A stretch of DNA of 64,000 nt from Megaustenia siamemsis (GCA_032433765.1 JAVIAB010000047.1:13092107-13156106), one strand, 5' to 3'. Numbered from the stretch's first letter, positions 1-11,550 are shown. A program made the numbers and translations. Notes: generated from the letters alone by a model not told the origin.

Positions 1-129
1 CTGTCCCCTGTGCATTGAATCAATTCTTAAGTTGACCGTTTGCCATGACATGAGTACTCAAAACACGTATCAAAGATTATGTTGCCTAGACTTCCCACAC
101 AACATGCGCTACGAGACTGTAGACAGAGT

Positions 130-351
130 CAAAGAATGAAATTATAACCCACAGAAATAATCCCATCAAAGAATGAAATTATAACCCACAGAAATAATCT
201 CATCAAGGAATGAAATTATAACCCACAGAAATAATCCCATCAAAGAATGAAATTATAACCCACAGAAATAATCCCATCAAAGAATGAAATTATAACCCAC
301 CGAAATAATTCCGTCAAAGAATGAAATTATAACCCACAGAAATAATCCCAC
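130..351. repeat. 37-bp minisatellite, 6 copies
   Basis: Six head-to-tail copies of a 37-bp unit that begins CAAAGAATGAAATTATAACC. Copies start at 130, 167, 204, 241, 278 and 315 and differ by only a few substitutions. No link to a nearby mobile element was seen. Confidence 0.95.
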
Positions 352-479
352 CAAGAATTTTCTCTGCGTCATTACCTTTGTGGGTCAGAATTAGGTTAAA
401 GGGAATTCGGTCAAGCGGAAATTAGAAAATAAAATATAATAAAGGTAGCCCACAGTTATTTGTCATACATACTTTAGTT

Positions 480-932
480 CAGAGGTGGGCAACCTATGAC
501 CCGGGGGCCAGAACCGGCCCATCAAGCTATTTTGACCGGCCCTTGTGCTTGATCTGAACATTAATATACATTCCATTCCCTGATATTACCAAAAAAAATC
601 GTGAAACACCACAAAACATGGACAACCTTGTGTGTGAAGTCCAGGGACAGCACTCTTATTAAACTCGTAAACTTCCAATTTATAATTCATTGTAGAATTT
701 ACTCCAACCCACCCTCACCCCCCTTTCTTTCTGTCTCCCCTTCTCCCTTTCATTCCACTTTCTTTTCTGTCTTCCACTCTCCACCACTAATAAGATTTTT
801 TTACATTTAATCACTTGTGAATGCAAATTAGGTCATTTATATAATAGTTTCATTAGGTGATGGTATCTGGCCCTTGGTGTCTTCATAGTTTTCAGATCTG
901 GCCATCAGAAAATAAAAGGTCGCACACCCCTG
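480..932. mobile_element. Non-autonomous hAT-type element (MITE) with TSD
   Basis: The 453-bp element starts CAGAGGTGGGC and ends GCACACCCCTG, which form an imperfect terminal inverted repeat (9 of 11). CTTTAGTT at 472-479 and GTTTAGTT at 933-940 form an 8-bp target duplication with one mismatch, as expected for hAT. No transposase is encoded. The GC-rich sub-terminal blocks rich in GGCC are common in this group. Its internal sequence differs from the autonomous hAT at 4839-7523, so it belongs to another family. Confidence 0.8.
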
Positions 933-940
933 GTTTAGTT

Positions 941-1256
941 GACTTCCTCATTTGTGTCCATTCATGAAGATAAAACACTTATGCTTGTTATATACAACTT
1001 TCAAAGTGATTAGAGAAAGCTATGTCCCAAAATGTTAAAACTTTTGTGGCTAAAAATTAACATTGCAACCCCCAAAACTCTCAAATTGTCAGTCTTTGTA
1101 TTTTTATTACCGGCATGAACTACTTCAATATCAGTCATACATAAATAATGACTTTAGCTAAACATGTCACATTATCTGTCACAAATTGAAACCACTTCTT
1201 TAAAATATCTCTATTTTAATCATGAGGGGAATGTACTAGATTCAGGATTAATCTGT
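941..1256. other. Unassigned AT-rich sequence
   Basis: About 315 bases with no convincing reading frame, tandem repeat or match to other elements in the window. Confidence 0.6.
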
Positions 1257-1319
1257 CATCATCATCAACTACCGGGCCTGCTGGCATAGGTGATCATGTC
1301 TCTCCCCAACTTTCGATTT
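1257..1319 (-). mobile_element. LINE-B 3' terminal fragment
   Basis: A (CATCAT)n run leads into ACCGGGCCTGCTGGCATAGG and TGATCATGTCTCT. This is the reverse complement of the LINE-B tail seen complete at 19534-19908. Only about 60 bp is left before AT-rich repeats begin. Confidence 0.75.
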
Positions 1320-1556
1320 TAAATTCAGAATTTTCTATTTTAGAATTAGAATCCTTTATTTTAGATTTAGAATCTTCTATTTTAAATTTAGAATCTTCAA
1401 TATTAGATTTTAGAATCTTCTATTTAAATTTACAGTTTTCTATTTTAAATTCAGAATCTTCTATTTTAGAATTAGAATCCTTTATTTTAGATTTGGAATC
1501 TTCTGTTTTAAATTTAGACTCTTCTATATTAGATTTAGAATCTTCTATTAAAATTA
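1316..1556. repeat. 21-bp AT-rich minisatellite with 126-bp super-unit
   Basis: About eleven units of the type AATCTTCTATTTTAGATTTA. The stretch TTTTAAATTCAGAA recurs at 1317 and 1443, an offset of 126 bp (six units), so a higher-order repeat is visible. Confidence 0.85.
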
Positions 1557-1587
1557 TTTTTTTCAACGTAAAATCTCGGAAACAAAT

Positions 1588-1985
1588 TCCATTCCAGGAA
1601 AGATCTCAAGGGAAGAGGCATGTTTACAGCACCCGGAAACAAATGCTCAGATAATAAACAACAGAGAATAGAAACAAAGAACAAAATTACAGGTGGAAAC
1701 AGGGCCGAACCCGTACTCCTCGACACAGCGCCTTGCCACGAGAAACAAACGCGAGAACACACAACCAACCAAGCAACCTACATAAGTTGCTATCATTGGG
1801 TTTGTCTTTCACGTTGTGTACTGATGACTATATCATAGGGTTACGATCACAACTCGGGAATAAATTGTGTATCTGTATTTTAAATGTTAAGACAAGTATC
1901 TTCCTAGGGCTGAATACTTGCATTGCAGATAAACAGTTATCGGACAAAACAGCGCGAATAGTGGTTGCCAGTGGTTTATACTGGC
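1588..1985 (-). mobile_element. SINE-2 copy (tRNA-like box internal)
   Basis: Read on the minus strand, this copy matches 60502-60862 over about 360 bp. The match includes the leader around AAGACAAGTATCTTCC, the tRNA-like block (AGGCGCTGTG then GGGTTCGGCCC near the B box) and the 3' part (CTGTTGTTTATTATCTG then GGTGCTGTAAACATG). A third copy lies at 2035-2350. The tRNA-like block sits well inside the element, not at its 5' end. Reading frames here are incidental. Confidence 0.75.
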
Positions 1986-2034
1986 GACAAATAATAATAA
2001 ATGAATATTATGATGGAGGGAAACTTCCGAGGCG

Positions 2035-2350
2035 ATAGATAAGCGAATCATCTCAATTGAAGAGCTATGTTTACAGCACTCGGACAAAAAAAAAAAAACA
2101 CACACACACACACACACACAAATAGTCAACAACAGAAAAAAAAATAAAGAAAAGTATATGGCCCGAAGCAGGATCGAACCCGTACCCCTTGGCACAGCGC
2201 CTTGCTACAATAAAACAAATGCTAGAGCACACGGCCAACTCAGATATCTAAAAAAATATCTATAATTGGCGATGTCTTTCACTTTGTACTCATGACTGTA
2301 GCATAGGGTTACAAACACATCTCGGGAACAAATTGTATATCTTTATTTCC
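2035..2350 (-). mobile_element. SINE-2 copy, 5'-truncated
   Basis: This is the same element as 1588-1985, in the same orientation. The B box (GGGTTCGATCC on the minus strand) is at about 2171-2181. An A-tract plus (CA)n microsatellite at 2087-2120 has expanded within its 3' half. Its 5' side stops where SINE-1 begins. Confidence 0.75.
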
Positions 2351-2596
2351 CTATTATGGACTACAGAGGAAAAGAGGTAGGGTTCGATCCCAACCGACGG
2401 CCCCCCGCTCACCCAGCCTTTAATGGATACCAGATTTTTTTCTGGGAAAGTAAAGCGGCACGGGCGTAGTAATACATTACCCGGCCATATTACCCCAACA
2501 AATCATGTGCCGAAGGTGTGTCAAATGTATGGTCAATAACACGATATTTCCGGCACGCCACTTTGCGTGACTGGGGTACTTTACTTTACTTTACTT
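2350..2596 (+). mobile_element. SINE-1 copy, 5'-truncated
   Basis: It contains the B box GGTTCGATCC near 2391, the conserved body (CTGGGAAAGTAAAGCGGCAC, ATCATGTGCCGAAGG) and the tail motif GCGTGACTGGGGTACTTTAC. The A-box half of the tRNA-like head is missing. It is diverged compared with the copies at 13084 and 35369. Confidence 0.8.
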
Positions 2597-2689
2597 TTTA
2601 CTTATAATAATATTCATTTATTATTATTTCCCTTCCATTCCTCTCCCTGCCCGACCTACCTATTGCAATATATGCCTATATGTCTACAC

Positions 2690-3206
2690 ACTCTCAGAGG
2701 TGAGATGCAGAATGGCTCAGGCAAAAGCAGCTTTCCAAAAAATGAGGAAGATACTATGCAATCCACTTTTGACAATATAAACGAAAAAGAGTTCCTAAAT
2801 GTTATGTAGAGACAGTCTTAACAAATGGATGTGAATCAAGGACAACAGACAAGAAAATCACTGGAGGCTGTAGAAATGTGGTTTCACAGAAGAATGTTAA
2901 GAATACCACGGACAGCTAAGAAGAGCAATGAAAACGTTCTGAAAGAGACCAAAGCAAAGAGGGAGCTATTTCCAATATTAGGAAGAAACAATCATCATTA
3001 ACAACAGGAATATATTGTGAAAACTGGGAAAATTAAGGGATAAAGAGATAGATGGAAGCAAAGAGAAAAGATAGGAAATAGCTTCAGAGAATGGCTTGGC
3101 AGAAGGTCTACAACAGAAATGATAAATAACTGTCGAGATCGAAAGTTGTGGAGAGACATGATCACCTACGCCAGCAGGTACGTCACTTGATGAAGATGAT
3201 GATGTC
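2690..3206 (+). mobile_element. LINE-B 3' end, 5'-truncated
   Basis: Translated with frameshifts, it reads through MAQAKAAFQKMRKILCN, then the region corresponding to EMWFYRRMLRIPWAAKKSN of the cleaner copy at 19.5 kb, to CRDRKLWRDMITYA, followed by a GATGATGATG tail. This is the C-terminal region downstream of a non-LTR reverse transcriptase. Many stops show it is dead. Confidence 0.8.
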
Positions 3207-3600
3207 TACACTTACCTACTTTGTTCGATTGCCACAGGTGTAGATGTGAAACAAATGATAAAACAGCCTATAAGGATGTAGTCTAGCTCATAAAATAACA
3301 ACAGCATGTTGGTCACATTTGCCGTCCGCTGTGGTGTGGCTCATCTCAGCCACACTAGCCTGGGTCGCGATTTGAAATGTTCGCCTACCGCGAGCCCTGG
3401 CTAGGTTTGTCCAAAAGACCGATGTGTCAGAACGAGGCAATTTCATGGGAGCGCTCATGAAACTGTTTTGGCACGCAGTGTCGGGGGGATTGAGGGAGGG
3501 GGTGGAGGGATAGCTTCCTGATGTTGTATTGAAAGATGGAGTGATTATATTACTGATATGTTGTTTCTATTTGTTTTTTGTTATATAGTTATCTTTCTTG
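3207..3600. other. Unassigned sequence
   Basis: A moderately GC-rich stretch around 3320-3510 ends in a G-rich run. No frame, repeat or family match was recognised. Confidence 0.5.
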
Positions 3601-4830
3601 CCTTACTTTTATCACTCACTCGCTCGCTCGTCACTCATTCACCTGCCCATCCACTCACCCAGACGCTCTCTAAATCACTCACTCAACCACCCACCCATTC
3701 ACTCATCCAAACATACTCTCTTATTCATTCACACTCACTCACTCATGCACGCATACCCCCCCCCCCCCCACACCAATTCACTCACTCACCCACACACACA
3801 CTTTCGCACAATCATCCACCAACCTACACACTAACTAACCCACCAACCTGCTCACTCAACCACTCACACACCCATTAACTCACAACTTACTCATCACTAT
3901 CCTGCTCAACCAACCATCCATTCACTCACTCATTCACCAACCCACCAACCCATTCACTCACCCACCATCCCATTCACTCACCCACCATCCCGTCCACTCA
4001 CCCACACAGTCACTATCACGCGCCCATAATCCCGCCCACTCACCGACTATCACTCATCCACCATCCCACTCATTCACATATTCACTCAGTCACCAACACA
4101 TGCCCTAACTCACTCAACCACCCACTCATCCGACCACTTCCTTACTCACTCACTCACTCACTCACTCACTCACTCACTCACTCACTCACTCACTCATCCA
4201 CCCATTCACTCACCCACCAACTCTCTCATCCACCCACTCATCTACACATCCGACCACTTCCTCACTCACTCACTCACTCACTCACTCACTCACTCACTCA
4301 CTCACTCACTCACTCACCCATCCATTTACTCACCCACCCATTCACTCACCCACCAACTCTCTCATCCACCCTCTCACCCACCAACCAATTCACTCATCCA
4401 CCCACTCACCCATCCATTTACTCACCCACCAACTCTCTCATCCATCCACCCACTCACCCACCCACCAACTCACTCATCCACCCACTCACCCATCCATTTA
4501 CTCACCCACCAACTCTCTCATCCATCCACCCACTCACCCACCCACCAACTCACTCATCCACCCACTCATCCATCCATTTACTCACCCACCAACTCACTCA
4601 TCCATCCATTTACTCACCCACCAACTCACTCATCCACCCACTCACCCATCCATTTACTCACCCACCAACTCTCTCATCCACCCACTCATCTACACATCCG
4701 ACCACTTCCTCACTCACTCATCCACCCACTCACCCATCCATTCACTCACCCACCAACTCACTCACTCACCCATCCATTCACTCACCCACCCATTCACTCA
4801 CCCACCAACTCTCTCATCCACCCACTCATC
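3600..4830. repeat. ACTC-type satellite region
   Basis: About 1.2 kb built from ACTC/CACC steps. Pure (ACTC)n runs lie near 4141-4195 and 4259-4315. Longer imperfect units such as ACTCACCCACCAACTCTCTC recur from 4320 to 4820. The open frames rich in Ser, Pro, Thr and His across this stretch are products of the repeat and not genes. Confidence 0.95.
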
Positions 4831-4838
4831 CATTATAG

Positions 4839-7262
4839 CAGTGGTGGCCAACTTGAGGTTGCCCGAGGGCCGGATTAAAGCCAAGGCCAAGACCCGCGGG
4901 CCACACTTAAGAATATCGTCAAAATGACAGTAGGGACCTATGCGATATAGTAATATATAAATAATGCTTGCACTTTGACTACATATTTGATTTGTAACAA
5001 ATCCATTAATTATTCATTTTAAAATTACCTTTAATGTCTCAGTGCGACGATTGTGACTTGTCACAGCTTTCCACCAGAGATTTGAAGTCCACTTCCATTT
5101 TTGACGTGGCGATTCGGAGAGTATGGGACAATGTCGAATCGGTCATTCTGTTCCTGGTCTTAGATTTAATTAACTTCATGGAAGAGAATGTTGTCTCGCA
5201 GAGATATGTGCTGCCGAATATAGAACACATCTTTAGTGCCCATTTTCTCAGACACGGGTAACGTTCATTTGGTAGCAATTTCCAGAAGTCAGCTCCTAAT
5301 GCCTTTACAGTACTGAGGAAGGGGTCACACTGAAGGTCACACAACTCTAGTTGAAGATCTGATGGCTGGCACTCCACTGTGCACTTAATTGGGTTATTAA
5401 AAAGTTCCGTTTGCGGACGAAACATTTCAAAATCTTGAAATCGTCGATCAAATTCACAAATCAAATGTTCAATGTCAGCTGCGTACTTACTGAAGTTTGC
5501 ACTTTCTATCTCTGACAACAACTGCTTGCAACTTGAAAAATGGAACAGATCATTTTTTTGCAAAGAAAGTCTAAATAGATTCAGCTTCTTTTTAAAACCA
5601 TCAACATATCCCATCAATTGAAAAATGGTTTACTTTTCCCCTTGTAGCTGCAAATTCAATATGTTCAAATGTTGTGTGATGTCTGTGAGATATGCCAGAT
5701 TATGAAGGAAATTAATGTCTTTGAGTGCATGTTGAAGATCAATGGAGCATGGTAAGTTCTCTCGCAGGAAGTCATAAATGTCATTCTTCAGTTCAAAAAA
5801 TATTATTAAACATTTCCCTCGACTAAGCCATCTTACTTCTGTATAAAGCAGGAGATCACCGTAGCTAGAATCTACTTCCTCTAAAAATGATAAAAACTTC
5901 CTGTGATTTAAAGACTGGTGTCCTCCTCTTATCAAATTTGTTATTTTCACAACAGTAGCCATGGTGTCTTTTAGATTTATGGACTTTGCACAAAGGGCCT
6001 CTTGATGAATTATGCAATGCAATGTAGGTACGTTAATTTTGTTTTGCTTTAGAAGTCCAACAAAACCAGTATTTGAACCAATAAAAGCTTTGCAACCATC
6101 AGCACACACTGCAGACAACTTTCCAAAACCACCTACTTCATCTACGGCACTATGAACTGCAGAAAATATGTCTGTCCCTCTACAAGTGTCATGCAAAGAG
6201 CAAACTTTAAACAATTCTTCAATAACAGTATAAAATCCTCCTGGATAACTTTAACAAAAATAAGAAGCTGGCAAGTGTCAGTGATGTCAGTACTTTCATC
6301 AATCGCGAGCGAAAAATATGAGCAGTTTTCAATACAAGATTTTAAACTTTGAGACAGTTGCAGACTGATGTCTTCTGTTCTTCTGGCTACAGTTTGTTTT
6401 GAAAGAGGCACAGATTCAAATTCTTTGGCTATTTTTTCTTGACCGAATGCCTTTGCCATTTGAATCGCACATTTCTTCACAAAATTTCCGTCAGTAAAGG
6501 GTTTTTTAGATTTTGCAAGCTCATAGGTAACTGTATATGATGCAATGATCGATGACTCTTTAATTTTATTGCCCTTTGTATACATACTTTGCTGTTGATT
6601 CAACTTTGTCTTCAGCTGTTCAACCAAAAGCTTCCTAGCTTCAATGCTATGTTTCTCATACATGTTTTGATGATGTGTGGCATAGTGCCGTTTTAAATTA
6701 TATTCCTTCAAAACGGCTAACACTTGAACGCAAATTAAGCACTGAGGTTTACTATCCTTATTGAAGATGAACAAATAATCTAATTCCCATTCAGGTTTAA
6801 ATATGCGATTTTCACAATCAACTTTTCTACGTTTTAACATGATTTAATACAAAATCTCACATCAAAGTTAAAAGTCACAGAATGTTGGTCCACTATCGAA
6901 AATAAGTCCAGATTTGACAGTTATACACAGACTTGTGTTTGACAATGAAATCAAAAGATTGTGACCAAATAAACACGTTGCAGTCATTTTATGGACAAGA
7001 CAAGACGATGGGATCAAAGGGAATGAAGGCGAACAGTGAAACATTTTGAATGTAACTTCAAAGACAGAATTAGAGCTACGAAGTCCCCTCACCCCTGTCC
7101 CTCCCAACCTCATTAACCCCTTACCGCGAAATGAAAGAGCCACCACAAGTCCAGACGACAAATGTTGAGCCAAAGATCTGACGCTATCACCGCACTGACA
7201 ATAAAGCAACTTTGCGGTACCAACTCGAAGCAAAGACTTTGAATATTGTCGGCACCATTAGT

Positions 7263-7305
<43 letters not shown>

Positions 7306-7523
7306 GAAATTATGTTGCCAATCTAGCTGTTGCGAGAAATTAACAGAGATTTTCAAATTGTGTATTCTTGAACGATAGAAGAGTTAACTCCGACACGGAT
7401 TAAAACCAGGAGAAATCCGCTATTAGGGGTAAAAAATGAAGTAAGTCCGTGGGGCTTCGCGGGCCAAGAAAACTAGGCTGGCGGGCCGGATCCGGCCCGC
7501 GGGCCGCCATTTGGCCACCCCTG
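4839..7523 (-). mobile_element. Full-length hAT DNA transposon
   Basis: A 2,685-bp element beginning CAGTGGTGGCCAA and ending TTGGCCACCCCTG, a 13-bp terminal inverted repeat with one mismatch. CATTATAG is present at 4831-4838 and again at 7524-7531, a perfect 8-bp target duplication diagnostic of hAT insertion. The transposase lies on the minus strand. The left end abuts the ACTC satellite and the right flank continues into DR1-like sequence. A (GT)n microsatellite sits at 7269-7300 inside the element. Confidence 0.95.
5039..6840 (-). pseudogene. hAT transposase, one frameshift and one stop
   Basis: This is the transposase that would cut and paste the surrounding element. The first open segment (6840 down to 6142) has a BED-like zinc finger near its start (C34-x2-C37 and H52-x4-H57) and the block FSLAIDESTDITDTCQ with the first catalytic-type Asp (residue 181). 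The second (from about 6230 down to 5630) carries LSAVCADGCKAFIGSN, LHCIIHQEALCAK and RWLSRGKCL. The third (5617 down to 5039) carries the C-terminal dimerisation region (CETTFSSMKLIKSKTRNRM). A one-base loss in the A-run at about 6231-6236 shifts the frame between segments one and two. A TAA at 5632-5630 interrupts segments two and three, which share a frame. Domain order and total length suit the ZBED5/SCAND3/GTF2IRD2-type hAT lineage. With so few lesions it looks recently inactivated. Confidence 0.9.
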
Positions 7524-7531
7524 CATTATAG

Positions 7532-7625
7532 TGTACCCGATGAAGGGTTTTGCCAAAACGTTGTACTTTGTCTCCCCTCTCCGTAGGTTCAGCTGCTTAA
7601 TAACATCTTATATACTGTTATTTTA
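7532..7625 (+). repeat. DR1-like fragment with CGATGAAG...AAAAC motif
   Basis: CCGATGAAGGGTTTTGCC followed by AAAACGTT resembles the conserved motif of DR1 (20.2, 26.5, 38.7 and 42.1 kb). It is short and diverged. Confidence 0.35.
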
Positions 7626-7869
7626 TTTCTTGCTTCTCATTATCAGATACATCAATCCTAGCATATTGGATTATTCAAGACAAGAAAATAAGCGGTGGCA
7701 ATCTTAATTGCACAATCATTTGGAGTAGTTGAAGTTTCCAACTTTACAGGCCTGGCTTTTGAGAGAAGGGTAGAGAACGATACACAATTTTGAATCACTC
7801 GCTTGATTTTTTTTTCATGGAAAATTTTTCATTCCCACTCCTTTGTTGATTTCATCCTCATCATCATCA

Positions 7870-8030
7870 TCATCATCATCGTGTGCCTTTTCCGCAACGA
7901 AGGTTGGCTACCATGGGTCGCCATTCTAATCTGATCTTGCTTTGATGGTGCAGGCTGACATAGGTTGACTAGTCCATCTTTTGATGTTACTCGTCCATGT
8001 TAATGGACGTGTGTTTGTTGATTTATGTTT
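7870..8030 (-). mobile_element. LINE-A 3' end, diverged
   Basis: A (TCATCA)n run followed by AACGAAGGTTGGCTACCATG and GATGTTACTCGTCCATGTTA, the antisense of the LINE-A C-terminus. It is short and has lost any frame. Confidence 0.75.
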
Positions 8031-8689
8031 TACATTTTCCATCATATATAAATCTACCCGTACTTCAACCTTCTGAAATATAACAACGTTCTCTTTTCAT
8101 AATATTGGGTTTTGTAAAAGCTATATATGTACATATAATGATGGGCACATAAAGAAAGTTAAGATCACTACTGTAAATAACATTGAAATCGTAGTCACGT
8201 GTGAAACCATTAAGTATTGAAAATCCGTTCTGGTAACTATAAATTTGAGACACCGTATATAGATAAATTACAGAAATTATAATACCACTCATAGTTTCTC
8301 GGAACAAATAGTCGAGACAGAACACCGGAACACGCCAGAATTGCTCTTAAGATGCTCATTTTGATTGGCTGGCTACTGGACGTGACGTCGTCATAAAATG
8401 TGTAATGGGTTCTAAAAGCTGCGTCACCGTGACAGACGGAAGTTCGCGTCACTTAATCAATTACTCTAGTAGGCGGTGGTGCAATGGGGTAGTAGAAATC
8501 TTTGATGGCTGAAACAAGTTCAGCGTTAGAGTTATTAGCAGTTGATAACAAGTTCTGCATTATAATTATCGGTGGTTGATAAGAGTTAAGTTTTGCAATA
8601 GTTAATATTCTTCTTCTTTCCTTCCTAATTTGCTCTTCAGCGCCGAGGTCAGAAACGGTTTACAGTTTTTTGCTTTTCTGTTGACTCCT
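8031..8689. other. Unassigned AT-rich sequence
   Basis: Minus-strand open frames of 71 to 86 codons between 8065 and 8452 show no recognisable domain and overlap each other, so they are not called as genes. From 8480 to 8600 the phrase GTTGATAA recurs irregularly, resembling the degenerate left edge of the 42-bp satellite. Confidence 0.45.
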
Positions 8690-9097
8690 CATCATCATCG
8701 AGTGTCATCTCCGCATCGAAGGTTGCCTACCATGGAGTGCCACTCTGCTCTGTCTCTTGCTTTGATGGTGCCGGTTGTCATAGGCTGGTTTGTTTATCTT
8801 TTGATGTTACTCGTCCATGTTAGTCTTGGTCTGCCTCTGCCTCTTTTACCTTGTTTTTCCCCTCCAAGATTACTTTTAGTAGACTTGTGTCTTTTAACAT
8901 GGCCCAAAAATCGCATTTGTCTTGTTTGAATTGTGTTTAGTAGTTCTCTTTTCATTTTTAGTTGTTTTAAGACTTCATCGTTTGTTTTCTTTCCTTCCAC
9001 CCAATTCTACCTATTCTCCTATATATCCACACTTCAAAAGCTTCAAATCTCTGTTCTGTTTTCTTGTCTGATGTCCATGTTTCTGCACCATATGTTG
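8690..9097 (-). mobile_element. LINE-A 3' end
   Basis: On the minus strand it encodes, with frameshifts, YGAETWTSDKKTEQRFEAFE, WIYRRIGRIGWKE, RFLGHVKRH, GKRGRGRPRLTWTSNIKR and the terminal LRCG block before (ATGATG)n. This is the C-terminal part of the family whose RT domain is seen at 40897-41391. Its 5' side is cut by LINE-F sequence. Confidence 0.85.
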
Positions 9098-9462
9098 TCA
9101 GCAATGACCAACGGCCCAGAAAGCGAAAACAACAAAGTGTGTGGTACACAATTGGCATGTTCAGGACACGAAAGACGAATTGAGTTATTTGCGGGTCATC
9201 ATTATTGCACTCCGAGCATGTCCATAGGTGCTCAGATCCCCTCCTCAGCAATTCCCTCAGTGTGCAGCGACTGACGACTCCAGTTCTATGTTGGTTGATA
9301 AGTCTTCTTACACGGCCACTAAGTTTCTCGTTTCTGGCTGTGCCCATCTTAACTCCCATTTCCATCATCCGAAGAAGTGACGTGGATCTGTGTTTGTCGA
9401 AGTCCTGTGCTTTTCCCACATCTCGGAGGGCAATGATGATGTCCGCCCGATCCATCATTCGA
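9098..9462 (-). mobile_element. LINE-F C-terminal fragment (RNase H region)
   Basis: The minus strand encodes a run from DRADIIIALRDVGKAQDFDK through GRVRRLINQHRTGVV to LRRGSEHLWTCSECN. The same text occurs at 28640-29030, where it follows an RNase H-like motif (RVRGNERVNRLAS). This is the carboxyl end of an RNase H-bearing LINE. Here it is fused in frame by chance to LINE-A sequence. Confidence 0.75.
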
Positions 9463-9515
9463 CAACCTGCACCATCAAAGATCCATCAAAGATCCATCAA
9501 AGATCCTTCAAAGAC
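9463..9515 (+). repeat. LINE-A scrap with small 11-12 bp tandem repeat
   Basis: GACAACCTGCACCATCAAAG matches the sense LINE-A 3' end. It is followed by three to four repeats of ATCCATCAAAG. The same LINE segment adjoins the long 15-bp array at 61.5-62.5 kb. Confidence 0.7.
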
Positions 9516-9564
9516 GAAAGACGAATATGGCAGACCACCGTGAAAGAGATTGGAGCTTCATCAC

Positions 9565-9745
9565 GTACTAGTCGACAGAAAGCCATGGAGAGGAATTCAA
9601 ACTTATGTTGTTTCCTAGTGTTTCTAATATTCCATAAATCTATTGTTTTCAAGGTCGGCCTTTGGGTATGGTGTTTTTGCAACGTTTATTGAAGGCTCGT
9701 TGTACTGCGTTTTTATATTTCTGCCTTATCACGTGGCTAAACCAT
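9565..9745 (-). mobile_element. LINE-D fragment
   Basis: The antisense text reads as the LINE-D end: IYGILETLGNN with the preceding ALN-RCKNT block. Compare the plus-strand copies at 27.2, 35.1 and 37.0 kb. It is heavily broken. Confidence 0.7.
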
Positions 9746-10033
9746 TTTGGCTGTTGATACAGGCTAAACATTAGAATGTTGATTGTTGATACCACGTTAA
9801 CAATTAAAGCTTTTGATTGTTGATATTATGTTAATTAAAAAAATCTTTAAGGTTGATATCATGTTAATCATTGGAGTTGTTTTTGATTGTGTTAAATTAA
9901 TCATTATATCTGTTAATTAATGACTAAATTAATCATTAAAAATATTGATATCACATTGCTATTGTAGCTGTTGTTGATCGATATCATTAATTAACTTACA
10001 TCTGTTGATTTTTTAGATTAAATTAAAGATTAA
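9746..10033. repeat. Degenerate edge of the 42-bp satellite
   Basis: Irregular copies of GATTGTTGATATCATGTTAA and related AT-rich phrases lead into the homogeneous array. They look like old, decayed units. Confidence 0.5.
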
Positions 10034-11385
10034 ATAATGTGATGATTTGTATCATGTGTAGATCTGTTTATTAACATAATTTGATGGTTTGTATCATGTG
10101 TAGATCTGTTTATTAACATAATTTGATGGTTTGTATCATGTGTAGATCTGTTTATTAACATAATTTGATGGTTTGTATCATGTGTAGATCTGTTTATTAA
10201 CACAATTTGATGGTTTGTATCATGTGTAGATCTATTTATTAACATAATTTGATGGTTTGTATCATGTGTAGATCTATTTATTAACATAATTTGATGGTTT
10301 GTATCATGTGTAGATCTGTTTATTAACATAATTTGATGGTTTGTATCATGTGTAGATCTGTTTATTAACATAATGTGATGGTTTGTATCATGTGTAGATC
10401 TGTTTATTAACATAATTTGATGGTTTGTATCATGTGTAGATCTGTTTATTAACACAATTTGATGGTTTGTATCATGTGTAGATCTGTTTATTAACATAAT
10501 TTGATGGTTTGTATCATGTATAGATCTGTTTATTAACATAATTTGATGGCCTGTATCATGTGTAGATCTGTTTATTAACATAATTTGATGGTTTGTATCA
10601 TGTGTAGATCTGTTTATTAACATAATTTGATGGTTTGTATCATGTGTAGATCTGTTTATTAACATAATTTGATGGTTTGTATCATGTGTAGATCTGTTTA
10701 TTAACACAATTTGATGGTTTGTATCATGTGTAGATCTATTTATTAACATAATTTGATGGTTTGTATCATGTGTAGATCTATTTATTAACATAATTTGATG
10801 GTTTGTATCATGTGTAGATCTGTTTATTAACACAATTTGATGGTTTGTATCATGTGTAGATCTGTTTATTAACATATTGTGATGGTTTGTATCATGTGTA
10901 GATCTGTTTATTAACATAATTTGATGGTTTGTATCATGTGTAGATCTGTTTATTAACACAATTTGATGGTTTGTATCATGTGTAGATCTGTTTATTAACA
11001 TAATTTGATGGTTTGTATCATGTATAGATCTGTTTATTAACATAATTTGATGGCCTGTATCATGTGTAGATCTGTTTATTAACATAATTTGATGGTTTGT
11101 ATCATGTGTAGATCTGTTTATTAACATAATTTGATGGTTTGTATCATGTGTAGATCTGTTTATTAACATAATTTGATGGTTTGTATCATGTGTAGATCTG
11201 TTTATTAACACAATTTGATGGTTTGTATCATGTGTAGATCTGTTTATTAACATAATTTGATGGTTTGTATCATGTATAGATCTGTTTATTAACATAATTT
11301 GATGGCCTGTATCATGTGTAGATCTGTTTATTAACATAATTTGATGGTTTGTATCATGTGTAGATCTGTTTATTAACAGAATGAA
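10034..11385. repeat. 42-bp satellite, about 32 copies
   Basis: The unit contains GATGGTTTGTATCATGTGTA and AGATCTGTTTATTAACA. Copies are 90% or more alike. Because 42 is a multiple of three and the unit lacks stops, one minus-strand frame stays open for 435 codons as a 14-residue repeat (MLINRSTHDTNHQI). The variants TGHQI, SIHDT and then VLINRS recur in the same order three times, which shows block duplication. No signal peptide, unique domain or non-repeat flank supports a protein. Confidence 0.95.
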
Positions 11386-11550
11386 CTCGAGAAGGGTTGA
11401 TGGTTGATATAAGTTAATGAGTGAACCAAGTTTAAGCCTAAGTGTGCTCGCCTCATAACCTCAATGGGTTCGGTTCTTTCCACATTAGGAGGCCATGTGG
11501 TCTACTTCCAGTGATTCCTTTTCTCAATAAGAGTACCTAATCCTATCAGT

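Noticed and set aside
3558..3878. Ser/Pro/His-rich open frames in the ACTC region
   Set aside because: Overlapping frames made by the tetranucleotide repeat, with no unique sequence.
8967..9458. 163-codon minus-strand protein
   Set aside because: A chance fusion of LINE-F and LINE-A fragments. Each half matches a separate family elsewhere in the window.
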